DNA of 56,793 nucleotides from Rhodocyclaceae bacterium. GTDB taxonomy: Bacteria > Pseudomonadota > Gammaproteobacteria > Burkholderiales > Rhodocyclaceae. The notes below the pieces were generated by a model. The model had not been told where the DNA came from. It saw only the letters and a list, made by a program, of their open reading frames with translations, and ran no database searches. The stretch lies in contig JAPKHL010000006.1 of the NCBI GenBank assembly GCA_026646875.1, positions 1 to 56,793 on the forward strand. The letters are read 5' to 3'. Both the position numbers and the translations under genes were made by a program. Numbering within the stretch: the stretch's first letter is position 1; each line of letters opens with the position of its first letter. Below, in pieces: positions 16,573-25,027 of this stretch.

Positions 16573-17788
16573 GCCGCTTGCGATAGCCCTCGAGGAAGCG
16601 GGCGATGCGGCCGATCGCCTCGCGCAGATCATCCTCGTGCGGCAGGAAGACCAGCCGGAAATGATCGGGGTGCGGCCAGTTGAAGCCGGTTCCCTGCACC
16701 AGCAGCACGCGCTCGGCCTCGAGCAACTCGGCGATGAAGGCCTGGTCGTCGGCGATCGGATAGACCGCCGGATCGAGGCGCGGGAACATGTACAACGTGG
16801 CCTTCGGCTTGACGCAGGTGACGCCCGGAATTGCCGTGATCAGCTGGTGGGCGAGATCGCGCTGGCGACGCATGCGCCCCCCCTCGGCGACCAGATCGTC
16901 GATGCTCTGGTAGCCGCCGAGCGCTGTCTGGATCGCATACTGGCCGGGCACGTTGGCGCACAGGCGCATCGAGGCGAGCATGTTGAGCCCCTCGATGTAA
17001 TCGCCGGCCTCGCGCTTGTCGCCCGAGACGACCATCCAGCCGGCACGGTAGCCACAGGAGCGGTAGTTCTTGGAGAGGCCGTTGAAGGTGACGGTCAGCA
17101 CGTCCTCCGAGAGCGAGGCGATGGCGGTGTGCGTCACGCCATCGTAGAGGACCTTGTCGTAGACCTCGTCGGCGTAGATGATCAGGCCATGCTCGCGGGC
17201 GATCGCCACGATCTCGCGCAGCAGGCTGTCGGGATACAGGGCGCCGGTCGGATTGTTCGGGTTGATGATGACGATGGCGCGGGTGTTCGGCGTGATCTTC
17301 GCGCGGATGTCGTCGAGATCGGGCAGCCAGCCGGCCGACTCGTCGCACAGGTAATGGCGCGGCGTCCCGCCGGAAAGGCTGACGGCGGCGGTCCACAGCG
17401 GGTAGTCGGGCGCCGGCACCAGCACCTCGTCGCCGGCGTTGAGCAGCGCGTTCATGGCCATCACGATCAGCTCGGAAACCCCGTTGCCGACGTAGATGTC
17501 CTCCAGCGTGACGCCCTTGATGTGCTTCTGCTGGGTGTAGTGCATGATCGCCTTGCGCGCGGCGAAGATCCCCTTCGAATCCGAATAGCCGGCCGCGTTG
17601 GGCAGGTTGCGGATCATGTCCAGCTGGATTTCCTCGGGCGCGTCGAAGCCGAAAGCGGCGAGGTTGCCGATGTTCAGCTTGATGATCTTGTGCCCCTCGT
17701 CCTCCATCTTCCTGGCCTGCTGGAGCACGGGTCCGCGGATGTCGTAGCAGACGTTGGCGAGCTTGTTTGACTTGAGAATCGGTGGCAT
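16559..17788 (-). CDS. alaA: Alanine-synthesising aminotransferase (AlaA type)
   Basis: PLP-dependent class I aminotransferase of 409 residues, closest in pattern to AlaA (YfbQ), which makes alanine from pyruvate and glutamate. Conserved features are the N-terminal SNKLANVCYDIRGPVL, the substrate region NPNNPTGALY, the ADEVYDKVLYD segment and the PLP lysine in GLSKNYRSCGYRAGW. The C-terminal GTGFNWPHPDHFRLVFLP is also typical. It follows alaC by 9 bases and overlaps the GNAT gene, so alaC-alaA-GNAT-hom forms one unit. Specificity is inferred from family likeness. Confidence 0.9.
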   Translation of the reverse strand: MPPILKSNKLANVCYDIRGPVLQQARKMEDEGHKIIKLNIGNLAAFGFDAPEEIQLDMIRNLPNAAGYSDSKGIFAARKAIMHYTQQKHIKGVTLEDIYVGNGVSELIVMAMNALLNAGDEVLVPAPDYPLWTAAVSLSGGTPRHYLCDESAGWLPDLDDIRAKITPNTRAIVIINPNNPTGALYPDSLLREIVAIAREHGLIIYADEVYDKVLYDGVTHTAIASLSEDVLTVTFNGLSKNYRSCGYRAGWMVVSGDKREAGDYIEGLNMLASMRLCANVPGQYAIQTALGGYQSIDDLVAEGGRMRRQRDLAHQLITAIPGVTCVKPKATLYMFPRLDPAVYPIADDQAFIAELLEAERVLLVQGTGFNWPHPDHFRLVFLPHEDDLREAIGRIARFLEGYRKRHGTA

Positions 17789-17797
17789 AGCGCGGGC

Positions 17798-18982
17798 CTA
17801 GAGCAGGCCATCCTTCCTGAACATGTCCTTGATGCCACGAATGGCCTGACGGGTGCGCTCCTCGTTCTCGATGAGCGCGAAACGTACGTGATCATCGCCA
17901 TAATCGCCGAAGCCGATGCCCGGCGACACCGCCACCTTGGCTTCGGCCAGCAGCTTCTTGGCGAATTCGAGCGAGCCGAGCGCCCGGTAGGGTTCGGGAA
18001 TCCTCGCCCAGATGTACATCGAGGCCCGCGGCACCTCGACCATCCAGCCGGCCTCGTGCAGCCCCTTGGCCAGCACGTTGCGGCGGTTCTGGTACATCAG
18101 GCGGATCTCCTCGACGCAATCCTGCGGACCGTCGAGGGCGATCACCGAGGCCACCTGGATCGGCGTGAACGTGCCGTAGTCGTGATAGCTCTTGATGCGC
18201 GCCAGCGCCGCGCACAGCTCGCGGTTGCCGACCATGAAGCCGACCCGCCAGCCCGCCATGTTGTAGCTCTTCGACATCGTGAAGAACTCCACGGCGACAT
18301 CGCGCGCGCCCGGCACCTGCATGATCGAGGGCGCCCGGTAGCCGTCGAAGACGATGTCGGCGTAGGCCAGGTCGTGCACCACGAGGATGTCGTGCTGCTT
18401 CGCCAGCGCCACGACGCGCTCGAAGAACTCCAGTTCGACGCAGCGCGCCGTCGGATTGCTCGGAAAACCGAGAATCATCATCTTCGGCTTCGGCGTGCAT
18501 TCGCGGATCGCGCGCTGCAGCTCCTCGAAGAAATCGGTGTCCTCGGTCATGCGCACCGAACGTATCTCGGCGCCGGCGATGATCGCGCCGTAGATATGGA
18601 TCGGGTAGGAGGGATTCGGCACCAGCACCGTGTCGCCGCGATCCAGCGTGGCCAGCATCAGGTGGGCGAGCCCCTCCTTCGAGCCGATGGTGACGACGGC
18701 CTCGCTTTCGGGATCGAAGCCCACGCCGTAGCGCCGCTGGTACCAGTCGCAGACCGCCTTGCGCAGGCGCGGAATACCCTTGGAGATCGAATAGCCGTGC
18801 GTATTCTCGCGCTGCGCCGCCTCCACCAGCTTGTCGGTGATGTGACGCGGCGTCGGCTGGTCCGGATTGCCCATGCTCATGTCGATGATGTCCTCGCCGC
18901 GACGACGTGCGGCCATCTTCAACTCACCGGTGATGTTGAAGACGTAAGGCGGCAGGCGCTTGATGCGAGGAAAATCTCTCAT
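17798..18982 (-). CDS. alaC: Alanine transaminase AlaC
   Basis: PLP-dependent aminotransferase of 394 residues with the AlaC (YfdZ) signature: [17 protein letters not shown] at the N-terminus, [12 protein letters not shown], and [16 protein letters not shown] in the substrate pocket. The PLP lysine lies in [15 protein letters not shown]. Expected reaction: pyruvate plus glutamate to alanine plus 2-oxoglutarate. In many betaproteobacteria this gene heads the hom-thrC cluster; here it heads alaC-alaA-GNAT-hom. It is divergent from the Mth938-domain gene across 149 bases. Confidence 0.92.
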   Translation of the reverse strand: MRDFPRIKRLPPYVFNITGELKMAARRRGEDIIDMSMGNPDQPTPRHITDKLVEAAQRENTHGYSISKGIPRLRKAVCDWYQRRYGVGFDPESEAVVTIGSKEGLAHLMLATLDRGDTVLVPNPSYPIHIYGAIIAGAEIRSVRMTEDTDFFEELQRAIRECTPKPKMMILGFPSNPTARCVELEFFERVVALAKQHDILVVHDLAYADIVFDGYRAPSIMQVPGARDVAVEFFTMSKSYNMAGWRVGFMVGNRELCAALARIKSYHDYGTFTPIQVASVIALDGPQDCVEEIRLMYQNRRNVLAKGLHEAGWMVEVPRASMYIWARIPEPYRALGSLEFAKKLLAEAKVAVSPGIGFGDYGDDHVRFALIENEERTRQAIRGIKDMFRKDGLL

Positions 18983-19093
18983 GATCCGGACCCGGAAACC
19001 CCAGTTGGACGACCCGCCGGCACGCCCCGCGAACCCCGCCGGAGGGCGGGAAAAAGCGGCGAAAGGCGCGTCGAATGGCGGCCGGCAAAAGGT

Positions 19094-19099
19094 TATAAT
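19094..19099 (+). promoter_or_regulatory. -10 element for the Mth938-domain gene
   Basis: A perfect TATAAT lies 32 bases upstream of the ATG at 19132. At 17-bp spacing the -35 position reads TCGAAT, a three-of-six match. Confidence 0.55.
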
Positions 19100-19131
19100 C
19101 CTACTTCAACGCATGGTGCACCGCAATTTTC

Positions 19132-19503
19132 ATGAAGCTGGAACTCGCCCCGACCGACGGACAGAACGCCTTCACCGGCTACGGTGACGGCTACGTCGGC
19201 ATCAACGGCGCCCGCCACGCGGGCAACATCGTGGTGCTGCCCAGGCGGCTCGTCCCCGGCTGGACGGAGCACGGTTTCGACACCCTCACCGTCGCCGACT
19301 TCGAAACGCTGGCCGCGCTCGAGGCCGACATCCTCCTGCTCGGCACCGGCCAGCGCATCCGCTTCCCCCGCCCCGAGCTGCTGACACCGCTGATGCGGAT
19401 CGGCAAGGGACTCGAGGTGATGGACATCGCAGCCGCCTGCCGCACCTACAACATCCTCGCCGGAGAAGGCCGCAAGGTCGCCGCCTGCCTGCTCTTTTCC
19501 TGA
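19132..19503 (+). CDS. Mth938-like domain protein (DUF498)
   Basis: A 123-residue soluble protein of the Mth938/DUF498 fold. It shows the family pattern: an N-terminal strand pair, NIVVLPRRLVPGW, the central LLLGTGQRIRFP and the C-terminal GLEVMDIAAACRTYNILAGE, ending in a hydrophobic strand. Human relatives (AAMDC, NDUFAF3) act in lipid metabolism and complex I assembly; no bacterial function is firmly established. It has its own TATAAT box and is followed 52 bases later by the ArnD-like gene, probably in one transcript. Confidence 0.9.
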   Translation: MKLELAPTDGQNAFTGYGDGYVGINGARHAGNIVVLPRRLVPGWTEHGFDTLTVADFETLAALEADILLLGTGQRIRFPRPELLTPLMRIGKGLEVMDIAAACRTYNILAGEGRKVAACLLFS

Positions 19504-19555
19504 CGCGCCCGTCCACCGGCCCGATCCCGCGCGCGGGCCGCACCCGCCCTGCCCG

Positions 19556-20431
19556 ATGAAACGCATCGCCCTCAAGATCGACGTAGACACCTGCCGCGGC
19601 GCCCTGTCCGGCGTTCCCGCCCTGCTGGCGCTGCTGCAGACGCATGCCGCGCAGGCCACCTTTTTCCTTGCACTCGGACCGGACCGGACCGGCCGCCAGG
19701 CCGCCGCCGGCTCGCTGAAACACCACTACGATCTGTCCACCCGCCTGACCGGTTCGCTGCTGCCGACACCCGACATCGGTCGCCGCGCCGCCGACCTCGT
19801 GCGCGCCGCGCGCGATGCCGGCCACGAAGTGGGCGTCCATGCCTGGGATCGGGTGCGCTGGGAACAGCGCATCGCCACCGCCGACAACCGCTGGATCGAG
19901 ACCGAAATGGCCTTGGCCTGTGCCCGCTTCGAGGAGATCCTCGGCGAGCGCGCGCAGAGCTTCGCCGCGCCGGGCTGGCTGACCGCCCGCCACGCACTCC
20001 GCCTCACCCAGCGGCTCGGATTCGCTTACGCCAGCGACTGCCGGGGCGATCACCCCTTCATTCCGGTGATCGACGGCGAAATCGTCGCCTGCCCGCAGTT
20101 GCCCACCACCCTGCCCACGCTCGACGAGCTGCTGGCCCTCGACGCCGCCTCGCCCGAGCAGGCCGCCGACCGCATCCTCCAGCTCTCGGAAGCGATCCCC
20201 GGCGACCACGTATTCACCCTGCGCGCCGAGCTCGAAGGCATGAAATTCCAGGCCGCCGCCGAACGCCTGCTGGCCGGCTGGCACACCCTCGGCCATGCGC
20301 TCGTGCCCCTGCGCACGCTGCGCGCCGACCTCGACGTTGCCACGCTCCCGCGTCACTGCCTTGCCCCCGCCACCGTCCCCGGGCGCGACGGAGCGCGCAT
20401 GACTCAAGGCGCGCGCTTCCTGCAGAACTGA
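19556..20431 (+). CDS. ArnD-like polysaccharide deacetylase
   Basis: A 291-residue NodB-fold metal-dependent deacetylase. It closely follows ArnD, which deformylates undecaprenyl-phosphate-4-formamido-L-arabinose in lipid A modification. The shared segments are KIDVDTCRG (catalytic Asp and metal Asp), GHEVGVHAWDRVRW (metal His), RAQSFAAPGWLT, YASDCRGDHPF and the end motif ATVPGRDG. No other arn genes are in the window, so either the rest of the pathway is elsewhere or this enzyme acts on another lipid-linked amino sugar. A strong hairpin terminator follows. Confidence 0.85.
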   Translation: MKRIALKIDVDTCRGALSGVPALLALLQTHAAQATFFLALGPDRTGRQAAAGSLKHHYDLSTRLTGSLLPTPDIGRRAADLVRAARDAGHEVGVHAWDRVRWEQRIATADNRWIETEMALACARFEEILGERAQSFAAPGWLTARHALRLTQRLGFAYASDCRGDHPFIPVIDGEIVACPQLPTTLPTLDELLALDAASPEQAADRILQLSEAIPGDHVFTLRAELEGMKFQAAAERLLAGWHTLGHALVPLRTLRADLDVATLPRHCLAPATVPGRDGARMTQGARFLQN

Positions 20432-20445
20432 CGCCTGAAAGCGCG

Positions 20446-20467
20446 AAGGGCAGCCGAGGCTGCCCTT
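20446..20467. terminator. Bidirectional terminator hairpin
   Basis: AAGGGCAGCC and GGCTGCCCTT form a near-perfect stem closed by a CGAG tetraloop. It sits between the convergent ArnD-like (plus) and YccA-like (minus) genes and could serve both. Confidence 0.8.
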
Positions 20468-20492
20468 CCTTCGCTGCCGGTGCGGGAGACGG

Positions 20493-21185
20493 CTAGTCGC
20501 GCTCGCCGCCGAAGGCCATGACCAGATTCAGCAGGCTGACGAAGACGTTGTAGATGTCGAGGTAGATCGCCAGCGTGGCGCTGACGTAATTGGTCTCTCC
20601 GCCGGTGACGATGCGGCTGATGTCATAGAGGATGTAGGCCGAGAAGAGCAGCACGGCCACCGCCGAGATGGTCAGCGACAGCGCCGGGATCTGGAAGAAG
20701 ATGTTGGCCAGCGCCGCCAGCAGGACCACCACCAGCCCGATGAAGAGAAACTTGCCGAGGAAGCTGAAATCCTTCTTCGTCACCGTCGCCACGCCGGCCA
20801 GCGTGAAGAAGATGGCGCCGGTGCCGCCCGCCGCCAGGGCGATCAGCGACCCGCCGTTGGCGAAGCCGAGCGCCACCTGCAGGATGCGCGAGAGCATCAG
20901 CCCCATGAAGAAGGTGAAGCCGAGCAGCAGCGCGACACCGAGCCCGCTGTCCTTGGTCCGCTCGATGCCCCACATGAAGCCGAAGGCGATGCCCATGAAG
21001 AGCAGGAAGGAAATCAGCGGGCTGCCGGCGAAGAAGGAGAACTTCAGCTGGACGCCGACCAGGGCACCGATCACCGTCGGCACCATGGACAGGGCAAGCA
21101 GCAGGTAGGTATTGCGCAGAACCCGGTTCTGCTGCAGGGACAGCGCCCCGGTCGCCTGGCCCGTCATCTGGAACTGCGGTTGCAT
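20493..21185 (-). CDS. Bax inhibitor-1 / YccA family membrane protein
   Basis: A 230-residue protein with seven predicted transmembrane helices and the UPF0005 family layout: cytoplasmic N-terminus (QQNRVLRNTYLLLALSM), GFMWGIERT, the middle helices, and the C-terminal AYILYDISRIVTGG and LDIYNVFVSLLNL motifs with conserved aspartates. YccA in E. coli modulates the FtsH membrane protease; other relatives act as pH-sensitive calcium leaks. AGGACG lies just upstream of the ATG. Monocistronic, between a shared terminator and a divergent ald gene. Confidence 0.94.
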   Translation of the reverse strand: MQPQFQMTGQATGALSLQQNRVLRNTYLLLALSMVPTVIGALVGVQLKFSFFAGSPLISFLLFMGIAFGFMWGIERTKDSGLGVALLLGFTFFMGLMLSRILQVALGFANGGSLIALAAGGTGAIFFTLAGVATVTKKDFSFLGKFLFIGLVVVLLAALANIFFQIPALSLTISAVAVLLFSAYILYDISRIVTGGETNYVSATLAIYLDIYNVFVSLLNLVMAFGGERD

Positions 21186-21238
21186 GGAAACGTCCTCCGT
21201 GAGTGAAATGCCGATGGGAACTGCAATGCGGCCGTAAG

Positions 21239-21265
21239 ACTATCGGCGACGGGACAAAGTTTCAA
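21239..21265 (-). promoter_or_regulatory. Candidate promoter of the YccA-like gene
   Basis: The minus strand reads TTGAAA (21260-21265), a 15-base spacer and GATAGT (21239-21244), 53 bases before the start. The spacing is short, so confidence is low. Confidence 0.3.
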
Positions 21266-21414
21266 GCAGAAGCGCACCCGCGGGCGCCGGATGGAGGCGC
21301 ACGCCAGCGCGCGAAGGAGGCGTGCGGCCGCCGGCCGCGATCCGCCGGCGGGCATTTGCCTAACGCCGTGAAGGCAAGCAGAATCGGCGCTCCGGCATCC
21401 ACGAGGTCGAAACC

Positions 21415-22533
21415 ATGCTGATCGGCGTCCCGAAGGAGATCAAGAACCACGAATACCGCGTCGGACTCACGCCGGCCAGCGTGCGCGAGCTTGCCGCGCG
21501 CGGCCACCGCGTCCTCGTGCAGCGCGACGCCGGCAGCGCCATCGGACTCGCCGACACGCTCTACGCGGCGGCCGGCGCCGAACTCGCCGACACGGCGGCG
21601 GAGGTCTTCGCGCGCGCCGAACTGATCGTCAAGGTGAAGGAACCGCAGCCCGGGGAATGCCGCCAGCTGCGCGCCGGACAGATTCTGTTCGCCTACCTGC
21701 ACCTCGCGCCCGATCCGGCGCAGGCGGCCCTGCTGCTCGCCAGCGGCGTCACCGCCATTGCCTACGAAACCGTCACCGGCCCCGGCGACAGCCTGCCGCT
21801 GCTGGCGCCGATGAGCGAGGTGGCCGGCCGCATGGCAATCCAGGCCGGCGCCGCCTGCCTCGAAAAATCCCGTGGCGGCGCCGGTGTGCTGCTCGGCGGC
21901 GTGCCCGGCGTCGCCCCCGGGCACGTCGTCATCCTCGGCGGCGGCGTGGTCGGCGGCAATGCGGCGCGGATGGCGGTCGGCCTCGGCGCACAGGTGACCG
22001 TGCTCGACCGCTCGCTGGAACGCCTGGCCCGGCTCGACGCCCAGTTCGGCAACCGCATCCGCACGCTGCACGCCACCGCTGCCAGCATTGAGGAAGCGGC
22101 GCTCGACGCCGACCTCGTGATCGGCGCCGTACTGATCCGCGGCGCCGCCACGCCCCGCCTGCTCGAACGCGCCACGATCGCCCGCCTGCGCCCCGGCTCG
22201 GTGCTGGTGGACGTTGCCATCGACCAGGGTGGCTGCTTCGCCACCAGCCGGCCGACCACCCACGAACAGCCCACCTTCACCGTCGATGGCGTGGTGCATT
22301 ACTGCGTCGCCAACATGCCGGGCGCCGTACCGCGCACCTCGACCTTCGCGCTCAACAACGCCACCCTCCCCCACGTCCTGGCGCTCGCCGACAAGGGCTG
22401 GCGGCAGGCCCTGCGCGACGACCCGCACCTGCGCAACGGCCTCAACGCGCACGCCGGCGCGATCGCCTGTACCCCGGTGGCCGAGGCGCTCGGCCTGCCC
22501 GCGGCCGATCCCGCAGCCCTGCTTGCCGGCTGA
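21415..22533 (+). CDS. ald: Alanine dehydrogenase
   Basis: NAD-dependent interconversion of L-alanine with pyruvate and ammonia; cytoplasmic. The 372-residue product has the N-terminal [18 protein letters not shown] with substrate-binding Arg, the KVKEPQ lysine motif, and FAYLHLAP with the catalytic His. The Rossmann motif is [13 protein letters not shown], and [19 protein letters not shown] completes the family pattern. GAGGTCG precedes the ATG. It lies 72 bases before the sulfhydrylase gene on the same strand, with a probable read-through. Together with alaA and alaC it makes alanine metabolism prominent in this window. Confidence 0.96.
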   Translation: MLIGVPKEIKNHEYRVGLTPASVRELAARGHRVLVQRDAGSAIGLADTLYAAAGAELADTAAEVFARAELIVKVKEPQPGECRQLRAGQILFAYLHLAPDPAQAALLLASGVTAIAYETVTGPGDSLPLLAPMSEVAGRMAIQAGAACLEKSRGGAGVLLGGVPGVAPGHVVILGGGVVGGNAARMAVGLGAQVTVLDRSLERLARLDAQFGNRIRTLHATAASIEEAALDADLVIGAVLIRGAATPRLLERATIARLRPGSVLVDVAIDQGGCFATSRPTTHEQPTFTVDGVVHYCVANMPGAVPRTSTFALNNATLPHVLALADKGWRQALRDDPHLRNGLNAHAGAIACTPVAEALGLPAADPAALLAG

Positions 22534-22605
22534 GATTGCCTACTGTTTTTCCGCTGATTTCCCGCCACCGCCCCACCCCGCCCCGACCCAGGAAACCCCG
22601 CCACG

Positions 22606-23901
22606 ATGAGCTACCGTTTCGACACCCTCACCCTGCACGCCGGCCAGATCCCGGACACGCAATACGGTGCGCGGGCGCAACCGATCTACCTGACCTCCTC
22701 CTTTGTCTTCAAGGACGCCGAACACGCCGCCTCGCTGTTCAACATGGAACGGGGCGGTCATGTCTATTCGCGCATCTCCAACCCCACCACCGCCGTACTG
22801 GAAGAACGCATCGCCGCCCTCGAAGGCGGTGTCGGCGCGATCGCCACCGCCTCGGGCCAGGCCGCCCTGCACCTGGCGATCGCCACGCTGATGGGCGCCG
22901 GCGGCCACATCGTCGCCAGCCGCGCGCTCTATGGCGGCTCGCACAACCTGCTGGAACACACGCTGCCGCGCTTCGGCATCGCCACTACCTTCGTCGACCC
23001 GCGCAACCCCGATGCCTGGCGCGCCGCGATCCGCCCGGAAACGCGCCTGCTCTTCGGCGAAACGCTCGGCAACCCGGGCCTCGACGTCCTCGACGTCCCG
23101 CGCATCGCCGGACTCGCGCACGAACACGGGCTGCCGCTGCTGGTCGACGCCACCTTCAGCACCCCCTGCCTGATGCGTCCGATCGAGCACGGCGCCGATC
23201 TCGTGCTGCACTCGGCCACCAAGTTCCTCGGCGGACACGGCGTGGCCATCGGTGGCCTGCTGGTCGACGCCGGCCGCTTCGACTGGACGGCCAGCGACCG
23301 CTTCCCGACGCTGAGCGAGCCCTGTGCAGGCTTCCACGGCATGAATTTCGCGGAGGAATCGACCGTCGCCGCCTTCCTCCTGCGCGCCCGCCGCGAAGGC
23401 CTGCGCGACTTCGGCGCCTGCCTCAGCCCCTTTGCCGCCTTCCAGCTCCTGCAGGGCCTGGAAACGCTGCCGCTGCGCATGGCCCGCCACATCGAGAATG
23501 CCCGGCGGGTGGCCACGCATCTCGCCGGGCGGATCGGCCAGGGCATCGACACGGTCAATCACCCCGACCTGCCGACGCACCCCGACCACGCACTGGCACA
23601 ACGCCTGATGCCACGCGGCAGCAGCGCCGTCCTCACCCTCACCCTGAGCGGCGGACGCGCCGCCGGCCGCCGCTTCATCGAGGCCCTGCGCGTCTTCTCG
23701 CACCTTGCCAACGTCGGCGACGCCAAGTCGCTGGTCATCCACCCGGCCTCGACGACGCACTTCCGCATGTCCGACGAGGCCCTCGCCGCCGCCGGCATCC
23801 ATCCCGGCACCGTCCGCCTCTCGGTCGGCCTCGAGGACCCCGGCGACCTCATCGACGACCTCGAGCGCGCGCTCGCCGCCGCAGTGAAAGGCCAGCCATG
23901 A
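22606..23901 (+). CDS. O-acetyl/O-succinylhomoserine sulfhydrylase
   Basis: PLP enzyme of the Cys/Met metabolism family, 431 residues, expected to make homocysteine from an activated homoserine ester and sulfide. Features are [10 protein letters not shown] at the N-terminus, [20 protein letters not shown], the PLP lysine in [11 protein letters not shown], and the long C-terminal region with [11 protein letters not shown]. Length above 420 residues and the [16 protein letters not shown] segment point to the MetY (acetylhomoserine) branch rather than MetZ, but the acyl preference is not certain. Its stop overlaps the next gene by 4 bases. Confidence 0.92.
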   Translation: MSYRFDTLTLHAGQIPDTQYGARAQPIYLTSSFVFKDAEHAASLFNMERGGHVYSRISNPTTAVLEERIAALEGGVGAIATASGQAALHLAIATLMGAGGHIVASRALYGGSHNLLEHTLPRFGIATTFVDPRNPDAWRAAIRPETRLLFGETLGNPGLDVLDVPRIAGLAHEHGLPLLVDATFSTPCLMRPIEHGADLVLHSATKFLGGHGVAIGGLLVDAGRFDWTASDRFPTLSEPCAGFHGMNFAEESTVAAFLLRARREGLRDFGACLSPFAAFQLLQGLETLPLRMARHIENARRVATHLAGRIGQGIDTVNHPDLPTHPDHALAQRLMPRGSSAVLTLTLSGGRAAGRRFIEALRVFSHLANVGDAKSLVIHPASTTHFRMSDEALAAAGIHPGTVRLSVGLEDPGDLIDDLERALAAAVKGQP

Positions 23902-24689
23902 AGTTCACCGTCGCCGGCCAGCCGGCCTACGCCTACACAGGCGGCAAACCCCCCGTTCCCGACGCTCCCGCCATCGTCTTCCTGCACGGCGCACAACAGG
24001 ACCACTCGTGCTGGACATTGCAGAGCCGCTGGTTCGCCCACCACGGCCACACCGTGCTGGCCCCCGACCTGCCCGGGCACGGACGCAGCGACGGCCCGCC
24101 GCTCGCCAGCATCGAGGCGCTCGCCGACTGGACGGCCGCCCTGCTCGACGCCGCCGGTCTCGCGCGCGCCAGCCTGGTCGGCCACAGCATGGGCTCGCTG
24201 ATCGCCCTGGAAACCGCGCTGCGCCACCCGGCGCGCATCGAACGCTGCGCCCTGCTCGGCAGCGCGCTGCCGATGCCGGTCTCCGACGCCCTGCTCGACG
24301 CCGCGCGCCACGACGAAGCGAAAGCCGCCGCGCTGATCAACGCCTTCTCCTACTCGCCCGGCGCCCAGTTCGGGGGCAGCGCCGTGCCCGGCCTGTGGAT
24401 GACCGGCGTCAACCAGCGCCTGATGGAACGGCAGAAACCCGGCGTCTTCCACACCGACCTCGCCGCCTGCAACGCCTACGCCCGCGACCCCGCCAGCCTG
24501 GCCGGCCTGCGCTGCCCGCTGCTGGTGATCGCCGGCACGCGTGACCGCATGACCGCGCCCCGGGCCGCCCGGGCCATCGCCGACAGCATCCCGGGCAGCC
24601 GGCTGGTGAACATCGAAGGCAGCGGCCACGCGCTGATGGCCGAAAAACCCGACGCCGTGCTCGACGCCCTGCGCGCCTTCATGGCCTGA
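23898..24689 (+). CDS. Alpha/beta hydrolase
   Basis: A 263-residue alpha/beta-fold hydrolase. The oxyanion-hole segment reads [14 protein letters not shown], the nucleophile elbow is [13 protein letters not shown] (Ser), the acid lies near [12 protein letters not shown] (Asp) and the catalytic His is in [13 protein letters not shown]. Its ATG overlaps the sulfhydrylase stop (ATGA), so it is co-translated with a methionine-pathway enzyme. The substrate is unknown; an ester linked to homoserine metabolism is a speculation from context only. Confidence 0.9.
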   Translation: MKFTVAGQPAYAYTGGKPPVPDAPAIVFLHGAQQDHSCWTLQSRWFAHHGHTVLAPDLPGHGRSDGPPLASIEALADWTAALLDAAGLARASLVGHSMGSLIALETALRHPARIERCALLGSALPMPVSDALLDAARHDEAKAAALINAFSYSPGAQFGGSAVPGLWMTGVNQRLMERQKPGVFHTDLAACNAYARDPASLAGLRCPLLVIAGTRDRMTAPRAARAIADSIPGSRLVNIEGSGHALMAEKPDAVLDALRAFMA

Positions 24690-24726
24690 CGCACACCGGA
24701 CCCGGAAGAAAGCCCCCGGCTGCGGT

Positions 24727-24732
24727 TATAAT
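24727..24732 (+). promoter_or_regulatory. -10 element of the tRNA-Ser gene
   Basis: A perfect TATAAT lies 9 bases before the first tRNA base. The -35 position reads GGAAGA and is not a consensus match. Confidence 0.6.
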
Positions 24733-24741
24733 CGCCGCCTC

Positions 24742-24829
24742 GGAAGCGTGGCAGAGTGGTCGATTGCACCGGTCTTGAAAACCGGCAACGGGCAACCGTT
24801 CGTGAGTTCGAATCTCACCGCTTCCGCCA
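24742..24829 (+). tRNA. tRNA-Ser (anticodon UGA)
   Basis: The acceptor arms GGAAGCG and CGCTTCC pair perfectly and are followed by discriminator G and an encoded CCA. The anticodon loop CTTGAAA is closed by CCGGT/ACCGG, giving anticodon UGA. A long variable arm (CAACGGGCAACCGTT) marks a class II tRNA. The T arm contains GTTCGAATC. Length with CCA is 88 bases, normal for serine. Confidence 0.97.
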
Positions 24830-25027
24830 CACCACGCACAACCGCGGGCCCTGCGGGGTACACCTCCGGTCCCGTCTTGTCCGGTCGATGCGCGCTTCAT
24901 CCTGAGCGCCCCTGCCGGGCGGCCGTGCGACCACCATGGGATTCTCCGGCAGCGTCATGATTCCGCTTTCGAGCCCCAGCGATCGTCCCCCCCGCCGCAG
25001 GGATCGCGGCGGAAAGCGGGGCTGTGC

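Noticed and set aside
24830..25027. Search for an integrated element at the tRNA-Ser 3' end
   Set aside because: No integrase, no direct repeat of the tRNA end and no change in gene type was found downstream; the tRNA is intact.
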